Counted from the first letter of the stretch, positions 33,842-48,800 are shown. The stretch: 64,000 bases of DNA from Trissonchulus latispiculum (GCA_030248195.1 JASAND010030234.1:1-64000), one strand, 5' to 3'. Translations and numbers: made by a program. The notes: generated by a model not told the origin, from the letters alone.

Positions 33842-36800
33842 TGCAAAATCTTGCGTATTAGGCGTATTAGGAATTAACAAAATTGGCTGCATGTATTAAA
33901 GAAACATTAAATGATTAAGATTTGAAAAGAACGGAAACTAATATCATATCCGTTTTGAATCCAGCAAAAACTTATTCGCGTTCAAGAAGGAAAAATTTTG
34001 TATGGTCTAAGGTTTTTCCAAAACCAGACCTGTTCTTCGTATGGTTTTAAGAAAAGAAGTATATATTGGAGAAAAATGTTTTTTCTGAAAATTAATTGCA
34101 TTTGTTAATTTAAAAAAGTTAAATTAATTACACATACATTACAATTCTGGAATGTCTTGTCATTGAGTTGAGCTGTGTTTAATTGCATGAAAGTTGCTCA
34201 GAATATACGAGCATTAGTAGGATTGCGTGACTACAGACTGGCCGCCAGAAGTTTTTAAAATTTTTTAAGAATCAGGAATAGCTGCGCTAAACTAAATTTT
34301 TCAAACATTTCCTCAAAAAATGTGCCTTCTTGACTCCAGCTTGGTCTGGTGATCGCAATAAACAAAATTGACAGAAAAATAAAAATTTTAAATCAGAAGA
34401 AGAAACATTTTCTTGAACTGAAGTTTTGAATACGATGATAATCCTAATATCCCGATACCCGATTATCCGTTAGTGTAAAATTGGTGGGTATCCGGATATG
34501 AAGCAATATTAGTTGTGCTGTTTTAGGCGTTTCAGTTCCATGTTTAAGTCGGCGATCCAAAATAATTTCAGTTTCAGTCGGCGGACAAAAATTGTATCAG
34601 TTACAGTTACGCTTAAGTTTAAGTTTTAAGTTTTTACGTAAACACAAAATAGTTTCACTTTCAGTTGTAGTTTCAGTCGGAATTTAAGCTTCAGCTTGAG
34701 TTCATTGAGCAAACCTTCAGTTTCTGATCTATGGATTGAAACTCAAAGGTGTACAAGCTCTTATAGTTTCAGTCTCATCACTGCAATAGGATGAGAAACG
34801 GATGAGAAAATGGTTGAGTCTTTGAAACTGCTTATTTAACTGCTCTGCGTTTGGGATTTGTTCGCTGTAGTTGTTAGAGTTATCATCTGATGATATCTTG
34901 ATATAGCATAGAGTTGATCCATCAAATAAATTATCAATCACAGCAAAAATACAGTTAAAAAAGTGCTAAAAGACCGTGGTCTAGATGCAATTTTCAGAAC
35001 AACCTCCATGTTGAGAATCAAAAAGGCGAAGCCGTTGCTGTAAGCTAAAATGATTTGTGCTTGGAACTGTTATCTTAGGCGTTCGAAAGTTGCAGTAAAC
35101 TAGGAAAGCATTTGTCTACAGGCTAGTAAAATTCGGTATCAAAATCTTGGTTGGGACTAACACAAGCACAATAATGTTGATGCATCTAGCAATTTTTATA
35201 ATTTTGAATCAGTTGCCAAAAGTCAAAATTCAAAATTCAAGTTTTTGGTATTTTTCTATCAAAGCGGATCCCAAGTAATCAAACCATCCTATATGGGACG
35301 AGATCTGAATCCCATCTCATCCCATGGGATTCCATCCTATTCGTCAATCCTGCCGCGGTTTAGTTGACACCACTGTGATATTCACCTAGTGGAGTGCTTA
35401 TGTTTTGGAGGTAGAATCAAAATTGTATAATAATTGTATAATGTAGAAAAATGTAGAATAATATATAATGTAATATAATATAATATAATATAATATAACA
35501 TAATATATAATATAATGTAGAATAATGTATAATAATTGTATAATGTAGAATAAGAGTTGCCGTTGCCGTAAGAAAATTTTCATATTCAAAATTGAATGTA
35601 TTTGAATTTATATTTATATTCAAAATTTAAAAAGATGAAATAGGGAAACATTTTCGGGTTGCCCTTGTGATACCTATGGAGTTGCATGAAATTGCGTGCA
35701 TCCACTTTTTTGCTTTGTCTGTAACAAAGACGCATTAAGAATTAGTAGTAAATAAGTTTCTGTCCTACACTTCTATACGATAGTTGTTGCGCTATGAGCA
35801 GCTTCAATAAAAATTGATAGATTAGGTATTAGATGTTCAATGCTTCTGAATCTAATCCGTCATCTCCTAGGATGAGTGCCACTAGCGTCTATTTAAGCAG
35901 ATATGATTTAACAATAATTCCGGTTCTCGCTTAATTTATCAATTCCCTGATAACCCCGAAATTTCGGTACTGCCTATCATAATAATTGCCGCAAACTATA
36001 GCCTGAAGAAACGAAGATTCTTTACCATGGCTTTGATATACATAATATAATATAACATTGATAACATCTTGCTAATCCTCCATATTAACTACCGATTTTT
36101 CGTTCATATCATAAGTTCCTATTAAGCTCACATTCTCCTGATATATTTGAACATGAAAAGAGTAAAAATTTATTTTTAATTAATTTTAATTTTAATCTTT
36201 AAAAACTCCTAACGTTTGGAATAAAAATTACCGTATGTTATGACAAATTATCAATTCATATTTTTAAATGAATTATCAATCAACAGAATTCTGTCCATCA
36301 AAATTCGAAATACGGAAGTCGATAAGTAAGCTATCATCCTGGATCCCACGATGTGAGCCATGGATGTGGGGGGAACCCGGACCAAAAAATCCTAGATCTC
36401 ACATAAACAATCCTTTAACTACTCGAGTCCACTTTCGCAAACCTAATGTTACATCGAAACCGGTACCTTAACAGGCCCAGCGATGGAATCGGATCACCGG
36501 GTCAGTTCGGGTCACTTCTTGGACCGGGTCACCGGGTCACCGGGTCAAGAGCTTCGACCCGGTCTTGACCCGGTTTTCTGAATTCACCTCAAATTTTAGA
36601 AATTTTTGACTTACCAAACCGAAATTTTAGATTAAATTTTTGTTCGATGTACAATATTAATTTGCTTTTTTTCTACATTTTAGTCTTGGGCACTTTCGCA
36701 GCTTGAGGTTAATTGAATCTCTCTATCTCTCTGTCTCTGGTAAATTATTGTTTAGCTTTTTGTTTCAGCTTATAAGTTCCATGATTATTGCATAACTCTA

Positions 36801-39800
36801 TTTACTACAATATGGTTTATAGTTTATATATTTTCGGAACCAAGGGAAACGTTGAAGGTAAATGAACAATTTGATTTAATTTAACTCACTACGTAATGAA
36901 AACCAAATTTTTAAAGTACTCCGTGTACCCTTTGTAGACCCTGTAAAATTTCGCAGACAGAGAAATTATTGGTTTTGCAACTAATTTCTGCAAAATTTAG
37001 AAAATGTTACAGCTATACTATTAAACGCATTTCAAGAAAACCTAGAGCAAACATATGTATGTCACAGTTATTCTTTTCAAAGTGGTTATGGAACATGGAC
37101 GCCAAAACATTCTTAGGCAAAATCGAAAACGTTTGGAATTTTCTGGAAAACCGGGTCAGCGGGTCACCGGGTCAAGCCTATGTGACCCGGTTCCATCACG
37201 GACAGGGCCCATTCGTTATTTTATATTTCTCGACGGGCAAACAGTATACACAAGTTTACTATATAAAATTAATCAGCTTACTTCAATCATTCATTGTACG
37301 ACAGAAAAGGCCAGTGAAAAAATTGTTTGAATTAAATAAATAAAGTAAGTAAGCGCAATTCACGTCACCATCCTCTCAAAGTTGAGAGCAAGCGAAAACG
37401 TTACACCACAAATCAAGCCAACACAGCTAATATAAAGGTCTTGGAACAGTACCTGTGGTTTGATGATAAGCTGTGCTGGAAGCTCCACTAAATCCAGGAT
37501 TACCAGTCGATCTATATCCGGTCAATCCTGTCAACGAGGGACCAGCAAGGCCGGAACCAGGAGCACCATAGTTGGGCACACCAGAATAGGAAGTCCCTGC
37601 AGGATAGTAAGAGTAGTATGAATAGTCCGGATTATGAAGGGAAGCAGCAGTCGCAGCAGCTCGTTGTTGACTGGCTTGATGGTAGTCTAAAGGGGTTCTG
37701 TAGGATCTAGGCAGTGAATGCGACCCATAGGCCGATCTTGAGGACAGACCACCCCCATAGGCACCAGCTGGTACTACTGACCTGTTGGTAGTCGACAAGC
37801 CGTAAGGATCTGCCCAAGAACGTGAACTATTATAGCCACCCATTGGCGGCTGATTGTAAACGGCATAGTCATCGAAACTGTAAAGTCTACTTCCATAGGG
37901 ATCAATTCTGGAGGAGCCGGGCATCGGTAACATTGGAGGGGCCTGCATTCGATTGGCATGGAAGGGATCGGGAGGGGCAGTCCGGAGACCACCTCCAAAT
38001 CCGTATTGGTTGTTCAGATAATTTGCATAATGAGATAACATACTACTGTCATTTGTAGACTGGAGAGGTGGAGGTTGGGGGTAACGAGTTCGTGGGTCGG
38101 GAGGAAAGTTTGAGGGAACAGTTCGATCTAGGTAGGGCAAACTGCTCGCCAGATAGTTACTGTAGTCACTAAGTCCGGTCGTTTCCAGCAAACCGGCACT
38201 CGGCCAGCGTCGGGGTACAGACGCGGACCTGTGCCTGGACCACTGACTGGAATAGGGATTCCCATAATCAGTTGAGCGAGAATCGGGTAGATATCGAGGC
38301 AGCGACTGATATCCGTCTGTGGCTCCGTCATAAAGTGAAGGCATGGACCGGGTCAAGTCCATCCCATATCCACCGTGATATCCACCCGAGCCACGCGACC
38401 AGTTGTCATCCAGGGGAAACCGATTAACGTCGCCTGTCGAGGACCACCCGCTCAGCCCACGTCCAGCTCTGTAGCGGTCATATTTCGTCGCCGCAGAATC
38501 GGACAGTGGAGCTCCGTAGCGATCCATTGGATAGTCAAGGTCCAGTCTACGATAGGACGGAGGACTGACTGAGGAAGAACGTTTATGATGTTTGGGTGTT
38601 AGAGTTGAAGATCTCAGCTGACCACTGTAGCCTTTATAAGGATCATAGGCGGTGTCGGCACCGTAGTAGGAGTCCGTGGAGTAGCCTACTCTCTCCAACT
38701 GTCGAGGCAGTGAACCATAGTGAGGCAAATGAGAATCGTAACCGGACTCTTGGCGGAGGTCATTAAGATCAGTCAGGGAAGACAAGTGGCGCCTTCTTCG
38801 ATTAATTTCCTCCCGCATGCGAGATTTGCGAATTTCTCGGGAAGCAGGATCGTCTTCGTCGGAAAAGTAGGACTGGTATCGTTTGGATTTGCTGGGTCGC
38901 TTTTTTCGATATATGACAGTTTCATTGGCGAGGTCGTTTGTTGTTGTTCCCACCGATTTTAAAGAGGTTTTTGATGGTCTGAAGAATTCGTCATCGTATC
39001 TACTGCTACCAGATATGTACGGGGTGTAGGTGCTGCCGTAAGTGTTTGTGGAAAAGCGCAGTTCCTCTGTTAGTCTGGGAGCCTGAGAGTACCTATTAAA
39101 ATTAATACCAGAACCGGGAGGCGGTGTAGTCTGAGTATCAGCGTCCTTATACGTTTTCATATGGCGATAGGTCGAAAATGCACTGGTATAGGCAGATGAG
39201 TAAGGATTGGTGTAAGAAGTTGACGGTAACGGTTCGTTGTTCCCGGTAGCGACACCAACTTCCCGAAAACGAGAATAAGCGGAAGTTTCGGCGTAGGGAT
39301 CACCGGGCAGGCGACGACGTACCGGCTGGGAGGTGGATAGGTAGGTCCTTTCCATAGGATTAATGTAGTTACTTGCACTGGCAGTTACAGAAGACGCAAA
39401 CATGGAGCTGGTCCCCAGTGGAGTGGGAGTCCCAAAAGACTTCTTGGCAGCGGAAGAAACTTCGACAGGAGCAAATTTTTGAGTACCAACAGAGACAGTG
39501 CGACCAAGACTGGCAGTTGAGGGACGAAGAACAATTCGGACATCGGCAACGAGTTCGGGAGGTAGACCACATTTGACGACAGGATCAACATGAAACTCCT
39601 CGCGAATGTTGTGCCACTGGGCACCATAGATACGCCTGTTTGTTAGCATCTGTTGAACGTTATATTCACGATGATTTGCCTCAATTTCACAGGCCTCCAG
39701 CTCTTTACGTTTTCGAGCCAAGGCTTCCTTGAGTTCCTGCTTGAGCAAAACTCTAGCAAGGGTGATGGGCATTTTTCCGCCTCTGAGCACCGCCAAATTG

Positions 39801-42800
39801 GAAAGTGTCGAAGCATAGTCCATACCTGCCGATCCGGCAGTTCCTGGATGTGGCATCGGTTGAAGTCGCGGGTCCATAAATCGCTGCAGTTGGTCCCCGG
39901 GAAAGTCACGTGACGTGAGAGGATGCTGCATAAGCATGGAGGGTACTCGGGCATCAGTTCCATACAACGGATAATAAAACTCGGGACGTTGAAGAGCTGC
40001 TTCCGACTTTGACCGATAGTGAAACTTTTCCTCTCCTGAAGAACTTGCTCCGAAACCGGTCCGCCGAACAGGAACCAGACTCTCTTCTGACATTGCATGA
40101 TAGGGTGACGCTTCTTGAGGCACACTTGGCAGTTTCCGACGGCCCATTGATGAGCCGGATTCATCCTAAAATCAAAAATAAAATCAAGTTTTGAGTGAAA
40201 AGCCAAATAAAAATAAATTACTTCGATTTTGAAATTAATTCAGGTGTTTCACTTCAACATGTAAGGCTGCATGTTGAAAGGCTTTGTGGCAATTAAAAGT
40301 CCATTGCCAGGGAAGCACATTTTCTGTAATTTTAGCTGTTCGATTAGCTTTAAAAATGACACTATTCAATACGCTGAAACATAATTTTTCTGTACATATC
40401 TATTTGTACTGAGCACGAAAAGGGACTTGGACAACTTGAAGCTAACCCTTCCCAATAAATTGCGCTAAAACCGAAATCTTAGGAAAAGATCTGTTTAGTT
40501 GGAAAGTTTGTCAAGCATTAATTTCAATCAGACGCCTAGAGGCAGGCGATACAGACAAACTTAAAGGAATGAAAGTCTGCCTGCACGCAAACTACATAGA
40601 GTTAAAGGACAAGAAATGCTCCACAGTCAAATCCTGCCTTTTATCCAGATCCTATCAGACAGCCATTTCTAAGCAGAAAAAATGAAAGGAAAAATCAATG
40701 CTTTTCTATCTGGCAGAAAAATTAGCTCTCCGCTCAGCACAAATGAAATCTAATGAACTTGAATTTAGAACATTATAAATTTGAAATTACTTTTTCTCTA
40801 GTATTACTTTATTTAATTGTAGGGCAGTTCATATAACTGCACCAAAAAACCAAACAATTCACAATTTTTATCAAGCACAGAGTTGGGAAGATACTAGGTA
40901 TACATACTACTAGAAGATACAAGAAGGTACTCTGTGACATTTGTGGTGTCACTTCCGTGGATCCAGGATCATACTTAGCATCGCTCTATGATCTGATCAT
41001 CTGCATAATGCTATTCTTATTAAGAATAAGATCTGGTTTATTACATTTTGTGGCACCCTCCAGCACAAGGCTTGGCCCAAAACATCTTCGGCACACACCT
41101 AGATTGTGGTTTAGCTTTGTAAAGTCAGCATTTATTTGGTTTAGTCGAAAAAGAAATATCGTGGTAATTTAATGTCAGAGTGGCGTCGTAAGCTTTCTGA
41201 TGAAACCGTTACACTTACAATTTTAACTCATTTACAATTTCTAAGACATGTTAACCAGTTTAAATGATGACCCACCTAACGAAGTCAAGTCAGATAGCGA
41301 TATGAAAGCAGCAAGACTGGCACAAAAAGATTCTTCATAGGACTTGTCGTCGAAGGAGAAGAGGGAAATAATGGACAGGATTGAAATAGGGGTAGGAAAT
41401 GGGAGACAAAAAAGTTTTGGGATCTGAACCAGGACTGCTTTTCAGTGAAGAAGAAAAACGTTCAGCAGAAGTAGGTGTGTGAGAAAGTTCGTGCAGATAG
41501 GAGGACAATTTCTCTCCAGAAAAAATCATCAATAACCAACGCACCAGCCTAGCCTAGGCTTCGGCGCATGTAAGCTTCCCGTTAGATAGCGACTTAGATG
41601 AGAATATAAACTTTTTCGAGGCTCACAAGCACACAAACGCTCAACATATTTTTCTGGCTAGCTGTGTTATAAGCTAGGCTTCGAGCCAGCTACATGAGGA
41701 AAGTATTGACTGACTTACAGCCCACAAGATTCCCGAAAGAGTGAGACAGCTCCTAACTAATTCGTACATACAATGCCTCTTTCCTAGTAGAGCTCTCCTT
41801 CTCCTCTTTCTGCCCTCTTTAGAGTAAAAATTGAGTACCCCTGCAAAAGCCCAAAAAGGATCTACAACTTCTACTATCTCCCTGTGCGTACGCATGAACT
41901 GGAAATATGAAACATTACCTTGGTTTGGATATGTAGGTGTGTGCTAAAGTGGGGGTGAGTTTATAGATTTTGTTTCAGGCTACTCTTCCTGTTCTACTCA
42001 GCGAGGCCTTCAGAATAATCAGGCGATGCAATTAGTTGTCTACAACAGTTAACCTCAAACTGGCTCAAACTGAGTCTGTGGCAAACTCAGTGTTTGGAAA
42101 AGTGAAGCTAACTAAGCCTTTACGTACTTGAACGGGCTATTAGGTTTGACTGCGTACTAGCAGTTAATTACCAAGCGCACAGCCTTTTCAAAGCCGAATG
42201 AACACAGTATTGTAGCTAGTTTGACAAAAATACTATCCACTAACGGGAAACGATTGCAGCTTCCAAAGCTAATTGTGATGAATTTTTTATAGTCTGCTGT
42301 TTTTATTGCATTGACGTACTAGGAAAGGTTTATTCCTAGTTCTGGTTTATGTAACTTCAAGAAATATATAGTAGCTGTTTTGAAGAACATGAGTTTTCAT
42401 CTGACACAGTAATGAAGATGCTTTGAATGCAGATCACGCATGGGCAATGCCTGCACAACCCCTGCACATGTGCAGGCTAGGAAAAATTTACCCCCGCGCA
42501 GTGCGCAGCAAAAATTTTACCCCCGCGCAGTAAAATATTTGCCCCGCGCAGTAAAGCGCGTCAAGATTTTATCCTGTGCAGCAAAGTTTTATCGCCGCGC
42601 AACAAAATTTTTACCCGCGCGCAGCAAGGCGCAAAAACAATTTTATCCCGCGCTGCAAAATTTTACCCCCGCGCAACAAAGCGCAGCAGAAGTTTATTCC
42701 GTGCAACGAAATTTTTAACTCGAACAGCAAATTCGCTCAGTACTATTTTTACCACCGCGCAACAAAGCGCATCAAAATTTTGTCCCGCGCAACAAACATT

Positions 42801-45800
42801 TTGTCGCGCGCAACAAACTTTTTATCGCGCGCAGCATACTTTTTACCACCGCGCAGCAAAATTTGTAACTCGACCAGCAAATTCGCTCAGTACAATTTTT
42901 ACCCCCGCGCAACAAAGCGCAACAAAATTTTTACCCCCGCGCAACAAAGCGCATCAAAATTTTGTCCCACGCAGCAAAGCGCATAAAGATATTACCCCGC
43001 GCAGCAAAACTTTTACTCCCACGCATCAAAGTCTGAGGGCTCTAGGTCCCCCGTTGCAAACATGTTACCGGTACCCGCTTTATAATTTTTACGACCCTTT
43101 TTACATTGGTCGTTCCACCTGCGGTTGCTTGCTTATATATTTTACTGGATCTGTTTTTCATACTGATCTCTGCCAAACCATAAAGTGGCACCAGCAGTGT
43201 GGTTAAAATTCGCAATGTATTTTGGAGCCAAACATACGAAACTAATGTTGCTTTTCTAAAATATTTTTAACACATTTTAGAAGAAGTATAATTTTCCAGA
43301 ATTTTTGCAGACTCAAGTAAATTTTTTCGCAAGACATCGGTTATATCATTCGATACCTTCATCAAATAGCTGGGGACGATTTTTTATTTATTGTGAAATC
43401 GCTCTTCGTTATAGAGAAATAAGCTGAAATGTGTGCGTAACCTGTACTTTGCCTACTTTTTCCACATTTGTCAAGCGATTACTTTAGCTAGAAAGCAGTA
43501 ATCAGGACAACTCCTCAACTCAACTCCTTCTTGAGTAGATTGTAAAGAGGACTGGCTACTTTTGCGAAGTTTCGGATGAAGCGACGGTAGTACGATGCTA
43601 ATACCAAAAAATTTTCGGATAATTTGCCCCTATGAGACCTTCAGATCGACGCCCTTAGTTTGATTTTACGGCTTGCATAGTTCAAGAAATGATGGATTAT
43701 TTGATTTCTGCAAAAAATGACAAGTTTTCAAAAAAAAAAGAGAAAGGGAGGGGGGAGGGAAGAGGGGGGGAAAGGGGGAGAAGAGGGGGGAAGGGAATAA
43801 AGGAGGAGAAGAAGAAAGAGGGGGAAAAAAGGGGGGGAAAAAGGAGGAGGGGGGGGGGGGAGAAGGGGAAAGTGGAATGAGGAAAGGAAAGGAGAAAAAG
43901 GGGAATGGGGGGGGTGGGAAAGGTGAAAGAAGGAGAGAAAGGAGGAAGAGAGAGGGGAGGGGGGGGGAGGGGGAGGGGGGGGGGGACGGCAAAACAAGAA
44001 AATCGGCTATATCTCACGGTAGAGAAAAGCTAGAACGTTGCTTTAAAAAGCAAACATATAAAGCTCAACGAGATCTTTCGAATGAATATAGTCATAACTG
44101 CATAGCTGCTACCAAACTTTCAGAAATTGGGGAAAACCACCCTGACCAGAAATCTCGAATTTTTGAATCGGGATTGCGCGGAGCGTGTCAGAACGCTAAA
44201 AGAACTTATTTCGGAAGGTTTCGTCAAATTTCATCTTCATTTATGCCGCCAACCAACAATATGTGACCAAAAGGAATCACCACCTTAAGTAAAACCAGAG
44301 AGTAAAAATTTTAGCATGTTTTGCGAGATTCATCGAAATTTTAGAGGATTGCGTAAAAGTTAGCAAATCTTTCCGACAAAGGGGCTTGAAAGATGCGTTA
44401 CTTAAACAGAGCTTTGTAAAACCGACAGTCGACACATATCGTGAAAAATTAAAAATTAAGAATTTGACCCCCCCCCGCGCAGTAAGCTCGAAAGCTGTGC
44501 AGGCTAGAGCCAAGTTCATTGCCCATGTATGATGCAGATTTGACTGAAGTTGTTCTGCAAGTGCGAATATTTTATTGGCGTACTGGGAAGGAAAAGCAGC
44601 CTGGTCTCTGACGCTGTATCAACGTTTAGCTGATATGAATTTCAGTGTTGAAGAGAAATACAAATTGTCATCGTTTGATATCGCCACTGTTCACTAACAG
44701 TCGTAAACAACCAATCGTTCCACAATAACTATCTAGTAGATGGATTTGATGTTGTGAACTTCAAACAGCTAATATTTCGAACTGCTGTTAATCCGAAAAA
44801 CTCTTGAATAATACACGTTTGTTTCTTCGCACTAGAGTATTCCTACCAGCAGGAACTTCCCGGTATGCTCGTTCTTTCATGGCTAATGTTTGTTACTTTA
44901 ACCAAACTGTGACAACAGTACCGCAGCTCTGTACGTTTGTGTGCATACCTACAACGGATGTAAAATTTCATTGGCACTAGCGGTAGCCACTTTACTCCTT
45001 GTAGAAGCAATACTACCCATATGAAGTTTTGGAAGCTAACTTTTAGTGTAGTTTTGCTAATTTGTAACCGACTAGCAAAAAATAGCGAAATTTTAGCAAA
45101 AAATCCATCAAAGCCGAAACTTGTAAAAATTGGGGCTCGAAAACTTGCTTAGGCTTAGGCTTAGGCTTATGCTTTGTGCAATTTTCATGTGTCTTTTCTC
45201 GATTTTCGTCCCCACCACTCAAAGTTCTTAAAACTTGACCTAATGAGCTCAAATTTGATATGGGTATGTTTTCGACCATGCTGCGTTCAAATATCGCTAA
45301 GTTTTCGATTTCGTGATATTTGATTTTTTCGATTCGCAAGGGGAGGACCAAGGGGAACCGAAAAATTTTTTCTTCAATTTGCTGAAAAGTTGCATATTGG
45401 GGTTTTCTGGCCGTAGAAGTCCCTCTGCCCGTCTTTCGATTCAGCTTTTCGTTAGTTCGGCATAAGCTAAAGTTGTAAGCTTAAGATATAAGCTTATGCT
45501 GAGCTAACGAAACACTGAATCGAAAAGCGGACTTCACTTTCGAAAAAAATCGAATTTCGCGAAATCGAAAAATTTCGCTCAGCGTGGTCGAAAACATACC
45601 CATACGAAGTTTCAGCTCATTTGCCCAAGTTCTAAAAACTTTGAGTGATGGTGGGGATAATCAAGACAAAACCGCTTACCTCTTGTAGCCGGATTTCCTA
45701 CCCCTTGTAACAGCAATTTTGGTACCCTTGTGGGAGACTTGGCCGAGAGCAGATTTCCCCCATTATCCACGCGTTTAGAGTTGTGGCATCTTTGTATTCC

Positions 45801-48800
45801 TTCAATTTTCGTGATTCGATAAACAGAACTGTTGCACAGAACGCTATTCCAACAGTTTTGCCTAGTTCCTAGCTGGAGATTGCAGATCGCATTAACAAAA
45901 ACGGAAGTGTCGCGACAAAATTTCAACCTCCATTCGTAGCGTGACAACAAAATAACAAAACGCCTTGCATGAAGTTTGAATCTCTGATGGTCGGCCAGAA
46001 TAGTGCGAGATTTTCCTCCGGTATCCGTTTAAAATGTCAAAATTCAAAACGACTGGCGTTCATAATGTCTGCTGATGGGGCAAACGACAAAACTATCCTC
46101 CCGAGCCCGAACCGACTTTTTGCCATTTCGGTCGGTTTTCCCGATCGCGACACAGGAGCACTGCTTCTAACAACCCATGTAGCATGTCTATATGATAACC
46201 ATAAACAAAACCTGTCTTTGTTCTACAAAATCTGTCTTCTAATCGGGCAGATAGGGCTTGGTAGAAAAGTATTGATTTGCTACAGAAGCAAACACAATTC
46301 TAAGTGAAATGGTAGAAAATAGCCGTCAGAATATATAATAACAATTAAATCTAATAACTAATTTGTCACCCTCCAGACCTGGAGCTCCCCCCAGAGGGGT
46401 CGCTCATCTCCCCCCCCAACCAGAGTCCCGAGATTTTCCTGGTTTGTTCGAAAAAACCAAAAAAAATCCGATTTGTCAACATCAAACCCTCCCTTCCGTC
46501 TCCCCTTCTTGTTTGGGTGTGTTCACCATAACTTGTGCTGAAAGCAGGTTGAACATTTGTTTGTTTTGTTATTACTTGTAATAAAATTGTAAACTTAGCT
46601 TAATTAATGTAATGATGTTCTTGGATCTAACGTAAACTCAAAGCTGCAAGTATATATATTCTAAGCCTGCCACTTAACGTATATATTCAAAACTCCGTAA
46701 GTTGAACAGGCTGGTGGTGTTAACTTACATGATGTTGTCTGATGCGATGAAGAGTGGAACTGGAACCGGCAACATCAAGAACCAGCAGTTGCATACAGAC
46801 TTACTCTACATAACTCTTACATATTAATATGAAACTAATGAAGCCTGCCAAGGGTTAATGCAGCATTAACACTAATGCACTATAGGGCTTCTACATACAC
46901 TGAAATCACCATTAACAGGCTATCCAATGTTCCAATTAGCTTTAAGGAGTATTTAGGGCCTACCTAAGATTTTAAGCATAAACTTAACGGCCAATATCCA
47001 TACGAAGAGTTCAGAAATAATGGATTTAATCCTAATCTTAGACACAATGGGCTTAATCTAAACTAACGATAAGCTTGCATGCCAATATCTTTGGTTGATG
47101 GATTGACAGATAATGCATTTTGAAGAAAGCCAGAAAGAAGTGTCACTGCTCCAACCGAAACTCCATAAATAGCTTTGTGAAGGTGAATCCGCGAATGAAA
47201 GAACGAATGCTACTAACTACATAGTTTTGATTTATCGTACTGTATTTTGCCGTGAAGTCAATAAATTGCACAGCATCAGCTTAAAGTTCATCCACTTTAC
47301 AGGTTAACAAGTTTTGCTTTGGAGGTTTACAGTTGAAACTTCAGTTTTGAAAAAGCCAATTGACGAAATAAGAACATGTCTTTTTGCGCAAATTGTCATA
47401 TGTGCCTAGACTGGTAAATGAGCTGCTTGACTTAGCAAAAATATGCGCTATGAGTTATATCTAACTGACCTCTCTGCCAACTGAACCATAGGCCATCGGG
47501 TTGCCACGACCAGAAACTCCCACCGCTCCAGTCGGATCAGCTCCAGGCAATTTCGGCATCGCGCGTCGTTGTGCTTCTTGTTCATGCAGAATCATGGCAG
47601 GAGACCGCTTGAGTTTTGACACAAACTGTGGGTCCGTCTCCTGATTTACTACTCCAGCATCTGACTGTCCTTTCCAGGCTGCCCCAGCAGGCAGGCCAGC
47701 GCCCATCCCATTCATGAAGTAGTTGTGCACTTCCGCAGGGCTCATCTTAGCTATGGCATTGGCTGAATAGCTGGGATTGATTCCGGCCCCAGACAGGTCT
47801 GGAGTGAGACTGGAGCCAGGATCTGGACTAGTCCATTCCCCGCTAGCAGATCTCCTTGGAATTGGAGGAGGCGGTGGTGGAGGCATATTTGGTGGCAGTT
47901 TAGGCTTGACACTTTTGGCATAAATGACTTTTGAGTCGGAAGCTGTTCCCATTCCGTAGGTAGAATAATCCGGCAGACTTCGAGCCGCCCCATTTCCAAC
48001 ATAGTTATTTTGATTTTGTAACTCAGACTGGATTTGTGCAGCTTCCGGTAGAGGATAGAAATGAGGAGAGGGTGCGGTATCCATATCTGCTGGCATTGGC
48101 TTGAATACCAGCATGGGGGCCGTATACCCTCCCGATCTTAGGGAGCTGTCAGTGATCTTCCACTCTTCCGCCAACACCCATTCAGGTGGTGCGAAGGTGG
48201 CATCCGAGCTGCTATCAGCAACGGCATAGGAAGTAACAAGACCCTGACCAGCAGTGGTGATTTCCTGAGGTGCGGTGGAGGGGATCACCTTAACGCCCAT
48301 CAATGGCTGGGAAGATGCAGCGGGGGGCCTTATAGCAACACCCGCAGAAGGTGGCTGCGATATTGGCCCCCTCTGCATGTAGTACTGTTGGGAAGACACG
48401 ACTGACGTGGAATCGCGATAGCTGACCAGCGAAGAGGTTGCGGCGACCTGGCTTGTGGTTGCTGTAACGGCTACAGTTGTTGCGGTTGTTGTTGTTGTTG
48501 CTGCTGCTGCTTTCTCTGTAGACTGGTAGGGCTTCGGTCCCACTGGTTCACTAGGAATAGGTTGCTGGGAACGGGCAACTAACGGAGGAGGAGCACGGAC
48601 TTCCTCAGTCGGTACAGGCTCAGGACGATAGGTTTCAGTTGGCGCGGTTGTGAAGGGCACCTCTTCAGCTACATAACTTCTACTTTCTTCAGTGACACCT
48701 GAAATCAAAAAGTAAAAATATAGTGGCAGTCATTTAGAAAATTTTTTTCAAAAATTTTAGAAAAAAGAATTTTTGAAAACACAGAATGTTTGAGTATGTG

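Larger units (their letters stand above)
42439..44527. mobile_element. Inverted-end element with GCGCAGCAAA array and purine tract
   Basis: Ends CATGGGCAATG and CATTGCCCATG are inverted, and the phrase TGTGCAGGCTAG occurs just inside both ends in the same direction (42470, 44498). No clean target duplication. Its left part is a long array of CGCGCAGCAAAATTTTTACC variants, its middle a purine-only tract. No transposase. Confidence 0.65.

Noticed and set aside
34729..34941. 70-codon minus-strand frame as the missing exon before the PDZ
   Set aside because: No acceptor or donor in the required phase, and it overlaps the decayed GAAACT relic.
35398..35623. Ile/Tyr-rich minus-strand ORFs
   Set aside because: Caused by the ATAAT simple repeat.
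39900..40147. ATG of [10 protein letters not shown] as start of the 906-residue protein
   Set aside because: The frame is open upstream (DESGSS) to a good acceptor at 40166, and the previous exon joins in phase, so this Met is internal.
42440..42986. Two plus-strand ORFs with repeating [10 protein letters not shown] residues
   Set aside because: They are translations of the GCGCAGCAAA array in a mobile element, in two overlapping frames.
43666..44266. Phe/Pro/Ser-rich and Lys/Gly/Glu-rich ORFs
   Set aside because: All frames of the purine-only tract are open by composition; no protein features.
48690..48708. Start of the 415-residue frame as a gene start
   Set aside because: The first codons lie in the intron before the TTTCAG acceptor and the apparent start is TTG; the exon continues from 52671 in phase.
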